From NCBI GenBank assembly GCA_013115125.1, contig JABANN010000014.1:62001-126000 (forward strand): 64,000 nt of DNA. The letters run 5' to 3'. This document shows positions 23,177 through 33,165 of the stretch, piece after piece. Numbering within the stretch: position 1 is the stretch's first letter; the number at the start of each line of letters is the position of its first letter. The translations under genes and the position numbers were made by a program. Source of the DNA: Perkinsus olseni. Its lineage: Eukaryota > Perkinsozoa > Perkinsida. The notes under the pieces were generated by a model. It worked only from the letters and a program-made list of their open reading frames with translations. It was not told the origin of the DNA and made no database searches.

Positions 23177-24948
23177 TTATAACTGGTCCAAACTATCCTT
23201 CAAGCTGCGGATTAGATCATCGGCGTCCTGAACGGGAAGGGATCAAAGTGCTGCGACTTCCCAGTGAGACAAACTCACCTCAACTCCGACTGACACTCTA
23301 ATAAAACCGTCAACGATACCCAACCTGAGCCTGTCCTCCGGCAACATGTTTGCATGAGTCATGACAGCGCAGGCAGTGATAATCGATTCCGTGGCACCCA
23401 GGTTCTCGCACAGAGACCAGGGGCGCTGAAACAAGCAGAACTTTCGCCTTCACTGAGGTCGGTCAGAACTCACCTGGATAGAGTTCATCAGTTTGGTGCC
23501 GGAATCGGAACCACCGACCACGTCAAACCACAGCATTCCACCATGAAGGTTGTTCCTAAAGCGAACACGATTGAGTATCTCAATTTGACTACGTTGATAA
23601 TAAGCACAACTAAGAGAGCCCCCGCCGCCGTGCTACCCTACCTGTGTAGCTTCTTAGCGAGCTCATGCTGCGGATGCGACTTGAGTCCCGGATAGATGAC
23701 ACGGGAGCACTTCGGATGGCCCTCCAGAAACTTGCAAATCTTCATGGCAGTCTCCGATTGACGTTGGATACTGACAGAAGACAGGCGGTACGTACATGTA
23801 CAAGTAACTCGATTGTTACCGTAATTCGAGTGTCTTAACGGTTTGCATCTGAATGAAGGCCACAAAAGGCGACATGATGTTGCCGTGCATGTTCTGAACA
23901 AACTTCATGCGCTGATACAACTCCTTGGTACGGCACGCCAAAGCACCACCTGCAGAAACGTCGTAAACCGCAGAGGTCACGGTCGAAGAAGACTCACCCG
24001 TGGTGATGTTGTGACCATCGTAATACTTAGTCGTTGACTGAAGGGTGATGTCGACTCCAAAGTCCATCGGACGGCAAATAACAGGAGTGGCGAATGTGCT
24101 GTCGCATACATGAACAATACCCTTCTCTCTGCAGAGTGCGGATACCGCCTCGAGGTCAACCAGGCGCAGAAGTGGATTAGTGGGAGTCTCAGAGAATATC
24201 TGCCGAGTGAAGGACATCCGACCTCCTCATGCTACATAATGAATAGAGGCTGCCGCTCACCATTTTGGTATTCGGCTTGATGGCCTTCTTGATGTTCTCG
24301 ATGTCGGTCATGTCAACGAAGGAGAACTCCATTCCCAGGGGAATGAACTGCTCACGCATGATCCTAACACATAGCACATAGACAGCCTGGTATATCAGAT
24401 CGACAGCTAGAACGAAAATAAGAATCGTCATTCGATACCTGTTAGTGCCACCATAACTGCATTCTGTGACTACTGCGTGATCGCCGGTCTTCATCAACCC
24501 GCACACCACGGTGGTGGTCGCAGCCATACCTAAAGTAGGAGCCGACTCAACGGATACCGTAAGAGGCGAGACTCACCGGTTCCGAAAACTGCAGCACCGC
24601 CAGGGGCCTTCTCGAGCTCGGCGATCTTCTCTTCGTAAGCACGAACAGTCGGGTTGGACGTGCGGCTGTAGCTGAACCCCTGAAGGAGGACGATGAGACG
24701 AAAAGATGGTATTGCCGACTGTTCGCTTGCCTTGGCGAGGTACTTATCCACAGACTCTTGAACGAATGTGGTTGATAAGAAGACCGGGGTCAGAATGGCG
24801 CCAGTCTCGTTGTCAGGAGAGACCGAAGCATGAACCTGCAGAGTAGTGTGGGAAGACCCTACTCGAAGGATCAGCCCACCAGTTCAGTTCCCATGCCCAG
24901 AGGGCCAGGGATCCACTCGCCTGCGACTGTATTGCCGTTGGAGGACAT
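23177..24948 (-). CDS. Cystathionine gamma-lyase/synthase-type PLP enzyme, copy 2, intact
   Basis: A Cys/Met-metabolism PLP enzyme of the cytosol. I cannot separate gamma-lyase, gamma-synthase and methionine gamma-lyase by eye. The ATG at 24948 opens MSSNGNTVAGEWIPGPLG. Exons then encode ILTPVFLSTTFVQESVDKYL, GFSYSRTSNPTVRAYEEKI, GMAATTTVVCGLMKTGDHAV, a SYGGTNR loop and PLGMEFSFVDMTDIENIKKA. SETPTNPLLRLVDLEAV follows, then VCDSTFATP and STTKYYDGHN with the PLP lysine. Next come RTKELYQRMKFVQNMHGNI, GHPKCSRVIYPGLKSHPQHE, GGMLWFDV and a C-terminal block ATESIITACAVMTHANMLP. The stop is TAA at 23177-23179. About ten short introns are needed, one of them GC-AG (51 nt, near 24679-24729). An in-frame upstream ATG at 25110 could add a hydrophobic leader. 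Confidence 0.88.
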
Positions 24949-25275
24949 GAGTACGGAGTGATGTAAAAACTGCACGAGACTTCCTTCATTGTTACCAGGG
25001 ACGTCAGAAACCGAGGTCCAGCAGTCGACTACCACCTCAACGTACACGACGCAGACAAGAAGCGCCAAGGCTACAACGTGAAACGTGAAGATTTTTCGAC
25101 ATGAACGCATCACCGTTCCCGCCGTTCAATCATACAGATTGTTACCGAGATATCGCTCTTTTTGGAAATATTCTAAGATTATTTGGAGCACTGTAGTTCA
25201 ATTGCACTCGCGCGCGCCCATCCAATCGATTCTGTCCATCTCCTCATCAACGTACTCAATATACTCCTGTCATAA
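24949..25275. promoter_or_regulatory. Divergent region between PLP enzyme copy 2 and WD40 copy A
   Basis: About 330 nt. On the minus strand it is open in frame with the PLP enzyme from an ATG at 25110 and would encode a basic start followed by a hydrophobic run (HVVALALLVCVVYVEVVV). On the plus strand it is also open in the frame that leads into WD40 copy A. Both may be 5' untranslated sequence; the two genes are head to head. Confidence 0.4.
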
Positions 25276-27142
25276 ACGACGTCGGATTCATGGCTTAGAG
25301 CCTGAGTTCGGCCGAGCCAAGGCCTACCGCATCGACCGGCTCGCCAAGAGTGACGTACTGGCTGAAGGCGGCCATCAGGTACACGGGAGGAGGCCGTCAC
25401 GCCGACTGATTATTTACGGTTGTGTTGGTATTGATTATCGCCTTCTCGAAAAGAGCTGGGTAGATTGAGATGCTTTGCCTCGTTTAAATTTTAGGGCACT
25501 GTGTCCAGCAGTGACTCGTCGTGGCTAGCTTCCTCTGACGTCTAGTAGGAGTAGGTCTAGGCCGTGTACTGCCTTCTGTGTAGGGATGCGTGAACACCCT
25601 ATGCTGGTCCGATGACGGACAATATCTCCTCTCTGGCAGCGATGATAGGCGTCTAGCACTCTGGAGATTCGACACGCACGACTTCGACAGTGCTACCTCG
25701 AGTCGGCCAGTTCGCTTGATCGACACGGGTGAGAGCTCCTCCTCATCGTTCGCGGCTCGACCAGGATAATCTACGCCTCAGGGCACAGTCTGAACATTTT
25801 CCACGGCCGCTTCTTTCCGGGCAGTCGCTCTCTCATCGCCAGCTGCAGTTTGGACGCCTCTGTCCGAGTCCATGACCTTGCAACTACCGCTAGCGTTGTA
25901 TGCAGCAGCACCGCCCATCGAGAACGCGTCAAAAAGTTGGTAGGAAATACCGACTGTCGCTGATAACGCCGTTGGCGCTGTGAAGGTACTACCATGGGAC
26001 TGTCCCTCTCTAGTCATTTCCTGTAGCCATGATGGTACGATACGACAGATGGATATCCGCGACCCTGCCACATGCAAGACACCGGACGTAGTAGTGTCGT
26101 CGTCAGCGGTGATGATGAGCGCTCGGGCTAGATACTGGCCAGCTGGGGTCAAGGCATCAATGGCATCAGCGGTGGTTGGCCACTCCGACCCTATTTGATA
26201 CTAGCCGGTGGCGAAATATCGACACTCCGACTGTACGACCGTCGCCGTATGCAGGCCCTTCGGTGTGGCGATACGACAGCGCCCTGCGTGCTGAGTGAGC
26301 TACGAGGGCCTGACCCAGCCACGTCTGATAGCGACTTGCGCGACCTCTGCGTCAGTGGGGTATGCTTGTCCCATACGGGTAGGATAGCTATTGGTTCGTG
26401 GATGAATGGTGAGGGTATTTATGCCTTCGATGTCGACTCCCCCAATGAACCCCTCGGGCCCCCATTCAAAGGCCACGCTAACTTCCGTACCGTCAAGGAG
26501 GTATCGTTGGTTGGGCTGAATCAAGAATATGTTGCCAGTGGTAGTGATGACGGTAACTGGTTTGCATGGCGTCTTCAACAAGGGCCCTCTGACTGTGATG
26601 ACTGCCCTGACGACGGTCCGCCTTCCGCTGCCGATCCCCCAATCGACCCAAGATTGGCCTTTGTGGGGCTCGAGGGGGACTTGGAGGTCGTCAACTGTGT
26701 CCAGCAGCACCCTAGCGAGGCATGTATAGTTACTTCCGGCATCGAGAACGATATTAAAGTCTGGCATCCTCAGCGAGCTTTCAACAGTCATCGAGGGAAT
26801 CTCTCTGTCCGTGCCGATCCGCGGCTCCGTCAGATCATCGCCCGGAACCTCACACAGTCTGCTGACTCGCAGGGCCTTAGTAATTTTCTTCTCACGATAC
26901 TTCGACGTCGTTTCCCTCATGCCCGTAACGTTCAAAGGTTTGGCTCCACCGTTGTGTTCACTCGCTCGCCCTCCTCTGACAGCAGCGACGCTCCCGAAAT
27001 CGTCAGCAACACCAGCCCGAGCGACGGCCATTTGTCTGGCAGCTCCATGCCCTATATCTCACCCTCCGAGCAGGGCATTGAAGTGCCTGGCGCAAGCACC
27101 TCGGCCGGTAGCGTTGGAGATGGTGATGAGTGGACCGAGTGA
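25276..27142 (+). CDS. DCAF8/DCAF6/WDTC1-type WD40 protein, copy A
   Basis: These WD40 proteins are substrate receptors of CUL4-DDB1 ubiquitin ligases. The first recognised exon carries the family lead [19 protein letters not shown] (about 25315-25378). No ATG is in frame upstream, so the true start or first exon is unknown. After an intron of about 205 nt comes [20 protein letters not shown] (about 25582-25640), then [20 protein letters not shown]. Later exons give [90 protein letters not shown] and [21 protein letters not shown] Ser/Pro-rich tail ends TGA at 27140-27142. An intron of about 41 nt near 26092-26132 removes an internal TAG. The 236 nt at 26351-26586 are almost identical to copy B. 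Confidence 0.78.
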
Positions 27143-27281
27143 GATCGTGTGGTCGATCATGCTATTATTAAACCAATTCTGGTACTGTGTACTTGTTGCT
27201 ATCGTCTCTCATACTCGCAACTTGTAGCGTTATTTTGCCCTTGGTTCTGGTTGCAGAGTCCCGCAGCGATGTCGTTTTTTA

Positions 27282-29056
27282 ATGGCTACTTATCATCAGT
27301 ATCATGACTACCGCTACAAGTGCCGCCCAGGGAGGTTATCGCACTTGGAAAGAGCGCGGACGCTGTCCTCCACTTCCCGCCTCTACCCAGCCAGTCTTAA
27401 GCGAGACACCAATGGGGATCTCGCCGGTCATGCGGTGAGTCATGACGGTGGCAGCTGGCTTGTGTTCATAGGCGTCTGATGAGTCCTCGCCCGCAGGGAT
27501 GTGTTAACACGTTGTGGTGGTCCGAGGATGGAGAGCTGCTGCTGTCGGGCAGCGACGATACTCGTTTGATGCTCTGGAAGTACAGCGATATCTCTAGAGG
27601 GGATGACGAAGGGAGGTGTAGACCAGCGGAGACCATCGAGACAGGTGACAGGGCTGTAGGCATCGGCATGCTCCTAGTCGGTGTTATCATCATTTTGATC
27701 AGGTCATCGTTCGAATATCTTCCACGCAAGATTTTTCCCCGACCGCTCCTTTCTGGTGGCCAGCTGTAGTCTGGACACCACTGTCAAGGTCATCGACATC
27801 GAGAACGGCATAGTCCTTGAAACATGCAACACGCATAAGGACATGGTCTCCAAGCTGGTACCGTACCACTGATCGCCCCGACCGCCATAGCCTCTGCGGG
27901 CCAGGTCATCCCTTGGGACTGTCCACAGCTGGTCATCTCCTGTAGCGCTGACTCGACCATACGGCAGTTCGACATCCGTGCAGGGCCGTCCTCATCCCAA
28001 GTGCTGTCTCGGTGGGCCCATTGGCGAAGCGGCATCAACGCCATCAGCGGCGGTTGGGCTATGCGGCCCTACTCAGTGGGTTGGCCTCTCTCCGCTCCTG
28101 CTGCTGATCATTGTTGTTATCAGGTTTTAGCGGGCGGCGACTGGCCTGTAGTGCAGCTGTACGACAGGCGACGTATGGTTGCCGACCGCGCGTCGGACTC
28201 CGGCCCTGGCCCTGAGCCTGTGGCTTCGTTCCGAGGGCCCTCTCTCGGAGACAATCGGTCGGAGCGTCTCAACGTCAGTGGTGTATGCTTGTCCCATACG
28301 GGTAGGGTGGCTATTGGTTCGTGGATGAATGGTGAGGGTATTTATGCCTTCGATGTCGACTCCCCCAATGAACCCCTCGGGCCCCCATTCAAAGGCCACG
28401 CTAACTTCCGTACCGTCAAGGAGGTATCGTTGGTTGGGCTGAATCAAGAATATGTTGCCAGTGGTAGTGATGATGGTAATTGGTTTGCATGGCGTCTTCA
28501 GCAAGGGCCTCGGAGCGTGCTGCAGGAGGACTTTGGCGGCACCTCTTCGTCGGACTTGAGCTACGACGATGAAAACAACAGCAGTAGCAATAACAATAAC
28601 CACGACGATGAGGCCCTCTCTCGCTACCACGTGGACCCTAGGCTGTCGTTCATCGGCTTCGGTGGCGACCATGAGGTTGTCAACTGTGTTCAGCAGCATC
28701 CCTCAGACCTGTGCGTTGCTACCTCCGGCATAGACGAGGACGTGAAGCTGTGGCGGCCGGGGAGGACTCAGAAGCGTACCACACACCGGTCGTTGCGGCA
28801 AGCCTGCCGAGCTAACGAAGCACCCGCCAATCTTGGGAGGTACCTCGACTTCCCCGTTATGACCATGATGCGGCTGCTGGACGAACGGGTGAGGAATGGT
28901 ACTATTCATGATGATAATGATGATGATATTGAAGGCGATGAGGAGGAGTTGTTGGCGAGGCGGCAGTTGAGGGCACTCGTAATGAATCGCGCCAGAGTGG
29001 TAGAAAGATACCTTGTTCGCTCAGTTGGCAAGCGTTGCTCGTCGACGCGATTCTGA
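27282..29056 (+). CDS. DCAF8/DCAF6/WDTC1-type WD40 protein, copy B
   Basis: A tandem duplicate of copy A with a clear start. The ATG at 27282 opens MATYHQYHDYRYKCRPG and leads to RLYPASLKRDTNGDLAGHA. Introns at about 27433-27497, 27645-27701, 27857-27901 and 28081-28125 separate the exons. Landmarks are [96 protein letters not shown], a low-complexity Asn/Asp/Ser insert (28565-28610), [20 protein letters not shown] and LWRP. The directly read frame ends TGA at 29054-29056. Splicing from about 28890 or 29004 to 29030 would instead give an acidic tail ending at 29201. I cannot choose between these by eye. The likely role is a CRL4 adaptor, based on the family. Confidence 0.82.
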
Positions 29057-29407
29057 CGAGGACATCCAGAGTGCTCCAAGTGCCGGTGATGAGCCTGAGA
29101 GTGGTGAGGAGGAGAGTGACCAGGACGACGATGATGAAGACGGCTCGACGCCGGACCCGGCAAGACGGCGGCCTCGTATGATGAGGTGTTTACAGCAATA
29201 ACAGGTATTATTACGTCCACTCTCTGTCGTTGTACTATTGTTTAGGACTTTGTGTGTCTTTCATAACCCCATCTTATCTGCTCTCCATGATGACCGTTTT
29301 TCCATCTCTACAACTTGTTGACGAGTTGGGGTTCTGCACTGGTGTATTGGGGGATGGATTCAGGTTTAATTTGTTCAATCGGTCTTTGCCGGGCCTAGTG
29401 AGGTTGA
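29057..29407. other. Possible alternative 3' exon of WD40 copy B, then intergenic
   Basis: From about 29030 to 29201 the second frame encodes a Glu/Asp-rich tail (for example PESGEEESDQDDDDEDGS) that would suit a WD40 adaptor C-terminus if joined by splicing. From 29202 to 29407 nothing is recognised; it probably holds the syntaxin promoter. Confidence 0.35.
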
Positions 29408-31223
29408 ATGCAAATAGATCGACTCAAGCAGCTGCAAGATGCTGCTAGAGAGCGGGGTGTCATCGTCAAGGTTGGCGACCCCTCGTCAGGACGGGTTATC
29501 GGCATGGTGCTCTCATTAGGTCCACATGCTCGGTATAGCAGGGGCCGCTGCGGCGACTGGTGCTGCCGGTGCAGCACTAGCGGCCTCAGCGGCAACGACA
29601 ACGGCTGGTCCTAAAGCGAGTCCAGTGTTCGAGGACTCTGAAGCAGCACCAACCGACTACGATACGAGCACGCCGACCACCCCACAGGAGCAGCAGCGGG
29701 TCGGCACGGGTAGGCGATGGGGAGATCATTGTGTTCATTGTCCAACACCCCGTACAGGAACGGAAGTCGCAGCCTTCCTTGGCGTCTCATGGAAGGCATC
29801 AGAAGCTAAAGCGGAGGCCGACAAGCGACAGTCGATGGATGAGTTCTACGCGCAAGCTGGTAGTGTAGCGGGAGATTCGACGACTTGCGGCGATGCTGTT
29901 CGGCTCAGGCGACGTCCAACGGGACCTCGGCCGGATCAATAAGAATCTCGACCAGTTGGACCAGAAACGGATAGACGTTATTAATGCTACCAGTCAGCAA
30001 CAGGAGCAAGGTGAGCTGCGGCAACAGCTCCTGGGCTTCGTCTAACGGTGATAGTCCCTTCTTAGCTATTCGGGACAATGTCGATGAGATCGTCAGTGAC
30101 GTGAACCGGAGTATGGTGGGAACTAAGAAGAAGGTGAGTAGCTTTACATGATTAGCTGCTAATTTCGTGGCGCAGTGACGCTCCTTCGGCATCTGAGGCG
30201 GTTCATCATCATCATTATCGCAATCTGTTCAGATCGAAGCCATGGGAGAGTCCACCAAAGCCTTCGAGACAAAGTTTGCATCCAAGTGTCACATAGCGTC
30301 TGAACTCCGAATTCGTAACGGCATGGAGCAGGCTGCCCTTCGACGGCTAAATGAATATGTAGTGTCGCATCTTGGCGTTGTAGAGACGAAGGTATCCTGT
30401 TTCAGTTGAAACGTTTTCAAAAATTACAATCGGATTTTAACAGCGACATCCGAGAGAAGGCTCTCCGACAGCTAGCTATCGCAGTACCTGCCGCGACCGA
30501 GGAAGAGGTACCAGTCGTGTCGACTCCGACGTTGTGTAGGGTGTGGTCCTTGTTAGAGGGAGGCTATGGTTGACCAAGGGGTGCAGCCCCAGGAACAATA
30601 CTTCAGGTCGAAGCAGGACAGGATAACCAAGCTACAGGGCTTACGGGACAGGTGAGTGACTGAGGGCTGGCGTTGACGGTTATTCCTCTCTCCTTGGCAG
30701 GTATGAATCTATTCAACGACTGGAACAGTCGATTCAAGAAGTTAACCAAATGATGATCGAACTAGCGGTAGGAAGGGGCAGGTCTTTCTTGACTCTGATG
30801 GCCGCGTACCGGTCGAAGATGTTGTTGGAGGTTATCCTTACTGGGTGTCTCTGGTTGCTTCAGTTGTTAGTGGAGCAGCAAGGAGAGATGCTCGATTCTA
30901 TAGAGTTCAATGTTGTGAACACTAAGAATAATGCTGGTAAGCATCTTGAACGTAGAACGTCATCTGATGATCATCATCGTCCTTGCGTGCGTCAGCTCGT
31001 ACTGAACGGGCGTTGATCAAGGGTCGCAAGAGGCAGCGTCGTAACTTGTGGATCAAGTTCTGTATATGCGTCTGCTGCGTCGTCTGCATCCTCGCACTGG
31101 TGAGCCATCCATCTCCCGTTTGTCATCCCCTCATCTTCGGCTCCCGTCTCAGGTCCTGGGTCTTCTCTCCTACTTCAAGGTGCTGTTCCCATCTAATAGC
31201 AGCAGCAGGTGATCACCATTTAA
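29408..31223 (+). CDS. Syntaxin (Qa-SNARE)
   Basis: A membrane-fusion Qa-SNARE. The ATG at 29408 opens MQIDRLKQLQDAARERG. An Ala/Thr-rich linker (about 29530-29610) and a Pro/Thr region precede the first Habc helix (about 29830-30015, SMDEFYAQA, then DVQRDLGRINKNLDQLDQKR). Later exons give RIRNGMEQAALRRLNEYV, an acidic ATEEE turn, and the SNARE motif starting RYESIQRLEQSIQEVNQMM (about 30700-30770). This continues after an intron as VEQQGEMLDSIEFNVVNTKN. RALIKGRKRQRRNLW and the C-terminal anchor CICVCCVVCILAL follow, then LVITI and TAA at 31221-31223. Introns are canonical GT-AG. Compartment (plasma membrane, endosome or Golgi) cannot be decided from the sequence. The exon borders around 30030-30180 are uncertain. 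Confidence 0.85.
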
Positions 31224-32067
31224 TGTTATTATACTTGTTTTGTAAATTGTCCCCACCATTGCCATCACCCAATTGAAGCGCGCATCAGGCGAGTCACCAC
31301 CGTTCTACTACTACTCTACCAGCTGCCCTCGAGCAGCGCCTTCTCTCCACCACTGTACCTCTTTTCGATCATTAAAATTACTCAAGCCGCCGAAGCCGCT
31401 GGTCCCGAGGCAGGCACGGGCGCCAAGTTGCTCTCTTTGGACATTCGAGTACTATATATTATCTCTACCTGCGGAGGCAACCGGCAGGCGGATCATTGTC
31501 ATCCAAAGATCTTGTTGAGTTTGGACTCTCCCTGGTCGGGCTGTCCGGCTACACTTTGTCGAGATACTAGTGGTTATTTTTTACACCCCCTTCTGCTGCA
31601 TCTAATGCTGTTCGCTCGATTCGGCCCCAGGACTGCTACCAGAGCCTTCTCAAGCTACAAGTCGGCCCATCAGGAGACTCCCCTCACCTACTACCGTGCC
31701 ACCCAGCATGCAACATCCTCTATCAATCACCGTTTGGCTTATGTCAACGCGTAAAAGCTGTTGCTGCTCCGCTCCGCCGCCCTGTGGTTCTCTGAATCGC
31801 CCATGCTCTTTCAGGGTCTTCGTCATCTGGGTGTGCGACTCCTTGAATGCCATCCTCGACTGGTAGAAGCGGCAGAGGGATGACAGATGATGGACATGTT
31901 AGTATTAGTTTTCAGTACCTCCCAGCGACATTTGTGTTCCGAGGCGGGCACCCGGATCCGTCCCCGAGCAGCAGCCCGTTTTCTCTTCCGGCTACATCGG
32001 GTGGTGCTACTCGTTTTCTGGTAGAGTTTGTTTACTCCCTTTTCTTACTAGTGTTAACCCTACCACC
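31224..32067. other. Intergenic stretch before the TMEM147-like gene
   Basis: An 844-nt stretch. Overlapping plus-strand open frames at 31273-31518 and 31428-31754 show no family resemblance and no sensible splice chain. The part just upstream of 32068 is pyrimidine-rich, ending CCACC before the ATG. It probably holds the 3' UTR of syntaxin and the promoter of the next gene. Confidence 0.45.
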
Positions 32068-32889
32068 ATGTCCGGTGCTGGTTCTATGATCGCCTTGGGC
32101 CCGTTCTTCGCCATTTGCCAAGGCTGCGGTGTCTCCATGCAGAAGGGCCTCTTGTCGTTGTTGAAGCAAGTTGGTATAACCTACGGTATCAACGCCTTTG
32201 TTCGCTACAGTGTCAACAACATGCTGCCCGAGGGCTTCTACGATACTCTTCCATGGGGGCCTACGGTGGAACTCATGCTCTGCTGCTTGGATCTCCTGGG
32301 TATGGTCCAAATAATCTTCTACTCGGATTGCCTCAAGGTAGGCTTTGAAGATGATGCCCGTCGGGCTTTGGCTGTTGGAGTCACCTGGGCGACACTCGAG
32401 GTCATTCGCTACAACTACAACTGGGGCCTCACTGTTGAGATGCATCAATCCAGGCTGGCGGTCTTCACCCCATCGACCATCATGAGCAACGTCGTTCTCG
32501 CGGGAGACGTCTCGCTAGCGGTTGGTATCTGGCTAGCGTACAAGTTCGGCCTGCAACTGCTCCCTCTCCTCGTGATCTTCTTGTCGGCATTCGTTCTGCC
32601 GGGCTTGGCCATTGACCTGCGTACCATCTTTGGTATGCACGACTGGGACAACGAGTTTCTCGTAACCGTCCTGTCAGTTGCAGGGCTGATCTCGCTGTTT
32701 GCTTACTGGGTGTGGGGTAAGTACTATCCTGAGGGTGCAGCGAAGCAGGCGGAGATCGACGAAGTAGCTGAGGAAAAGCGTGAGAAGGAAGCTGCCAAAG
32801 AGGAGGACACCAAGTCGGGCGATATGGTTCCTCAGCGTCGCAGCAAGAAGGCCCGAGCTGCTGCTGCCAAAAGGAATAAGCACGATTGA
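32068..32889 (+). CDS. TMEM147: TMEM147-like ER multi-pass membrane protein
   Basis: A single exon of 273 codons from the ATG at 32068 to TGA at 32887-32889. TMEM147 is a subunit of the ER translocon-associated BOS (NOMO-nicalin-TMEM147) complex, which helps insert multi-pass proteins. Family-like features are an N-terminal hydrophobic segment with GPFFAICQGCG, the middle motif PEGFYDTLPWGPTVELM followed by LDLLGMVQIIFYSD, VTWATLEVIRYNYNWG (the best match to the family core WATAELI), and several further helices up to AGLISLFAYWVWG. The C-terminus is unusually long, with about 50 charged residues rich in Lys/Glu and ending in a basic KKARAAAAKRNKHD tail. The animal protein is about 225 residues. 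The lack of introns contrasts with its neighbours. Confidence 0.7.
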   Translation: MSGAGSMIALGPFFAICQGCGVSMQKGLLSLLKQVGITYGINAFVRYSVNNMLPEGFYDTLPWGPTVELMLCCLDLLGMVQIIFYSDCLKVGFEDDARRALAVGVTWATLEVIRYNYNWGLTVEMHQSRLAVFTPSTIMSNVVLAGDVSLAVGIWLAYKFGLQLLPLLVIFLSAFVLPGLAIDLRTIFGMHDWDNEFLVTVLSVAGLISLFAYWVWGKYYPEGAAKQAEIDEVAEEKREKEAAKEEDTKSGDMVPQRRSKKARAAAAKRNKHD

Positions 32890-33165
32890 GCCACCACCTG
32901 TAGAGAAATGAGGCGCAATTGGAGTTTATGTTTCATTCCGTTTATTCGACGAGTATTGTACAGTAATTTCTCCATCGCATTGCGTTGTTAGTGGCCTTGT
33001 GGTGGAGCGAGTGATATCCATATTAGAATTCAAGCCCCTGGTTAGCTGACGAGCATTACTGACCGCCAATATATTGGTGGGGTCTCCAGGCCAGGCCACC
33101 GATGGTCTATGGAGAGACAACCTGTCGGTTTCCCAGTCTGGGAGATCTCTCAGAAATACTGCTCC

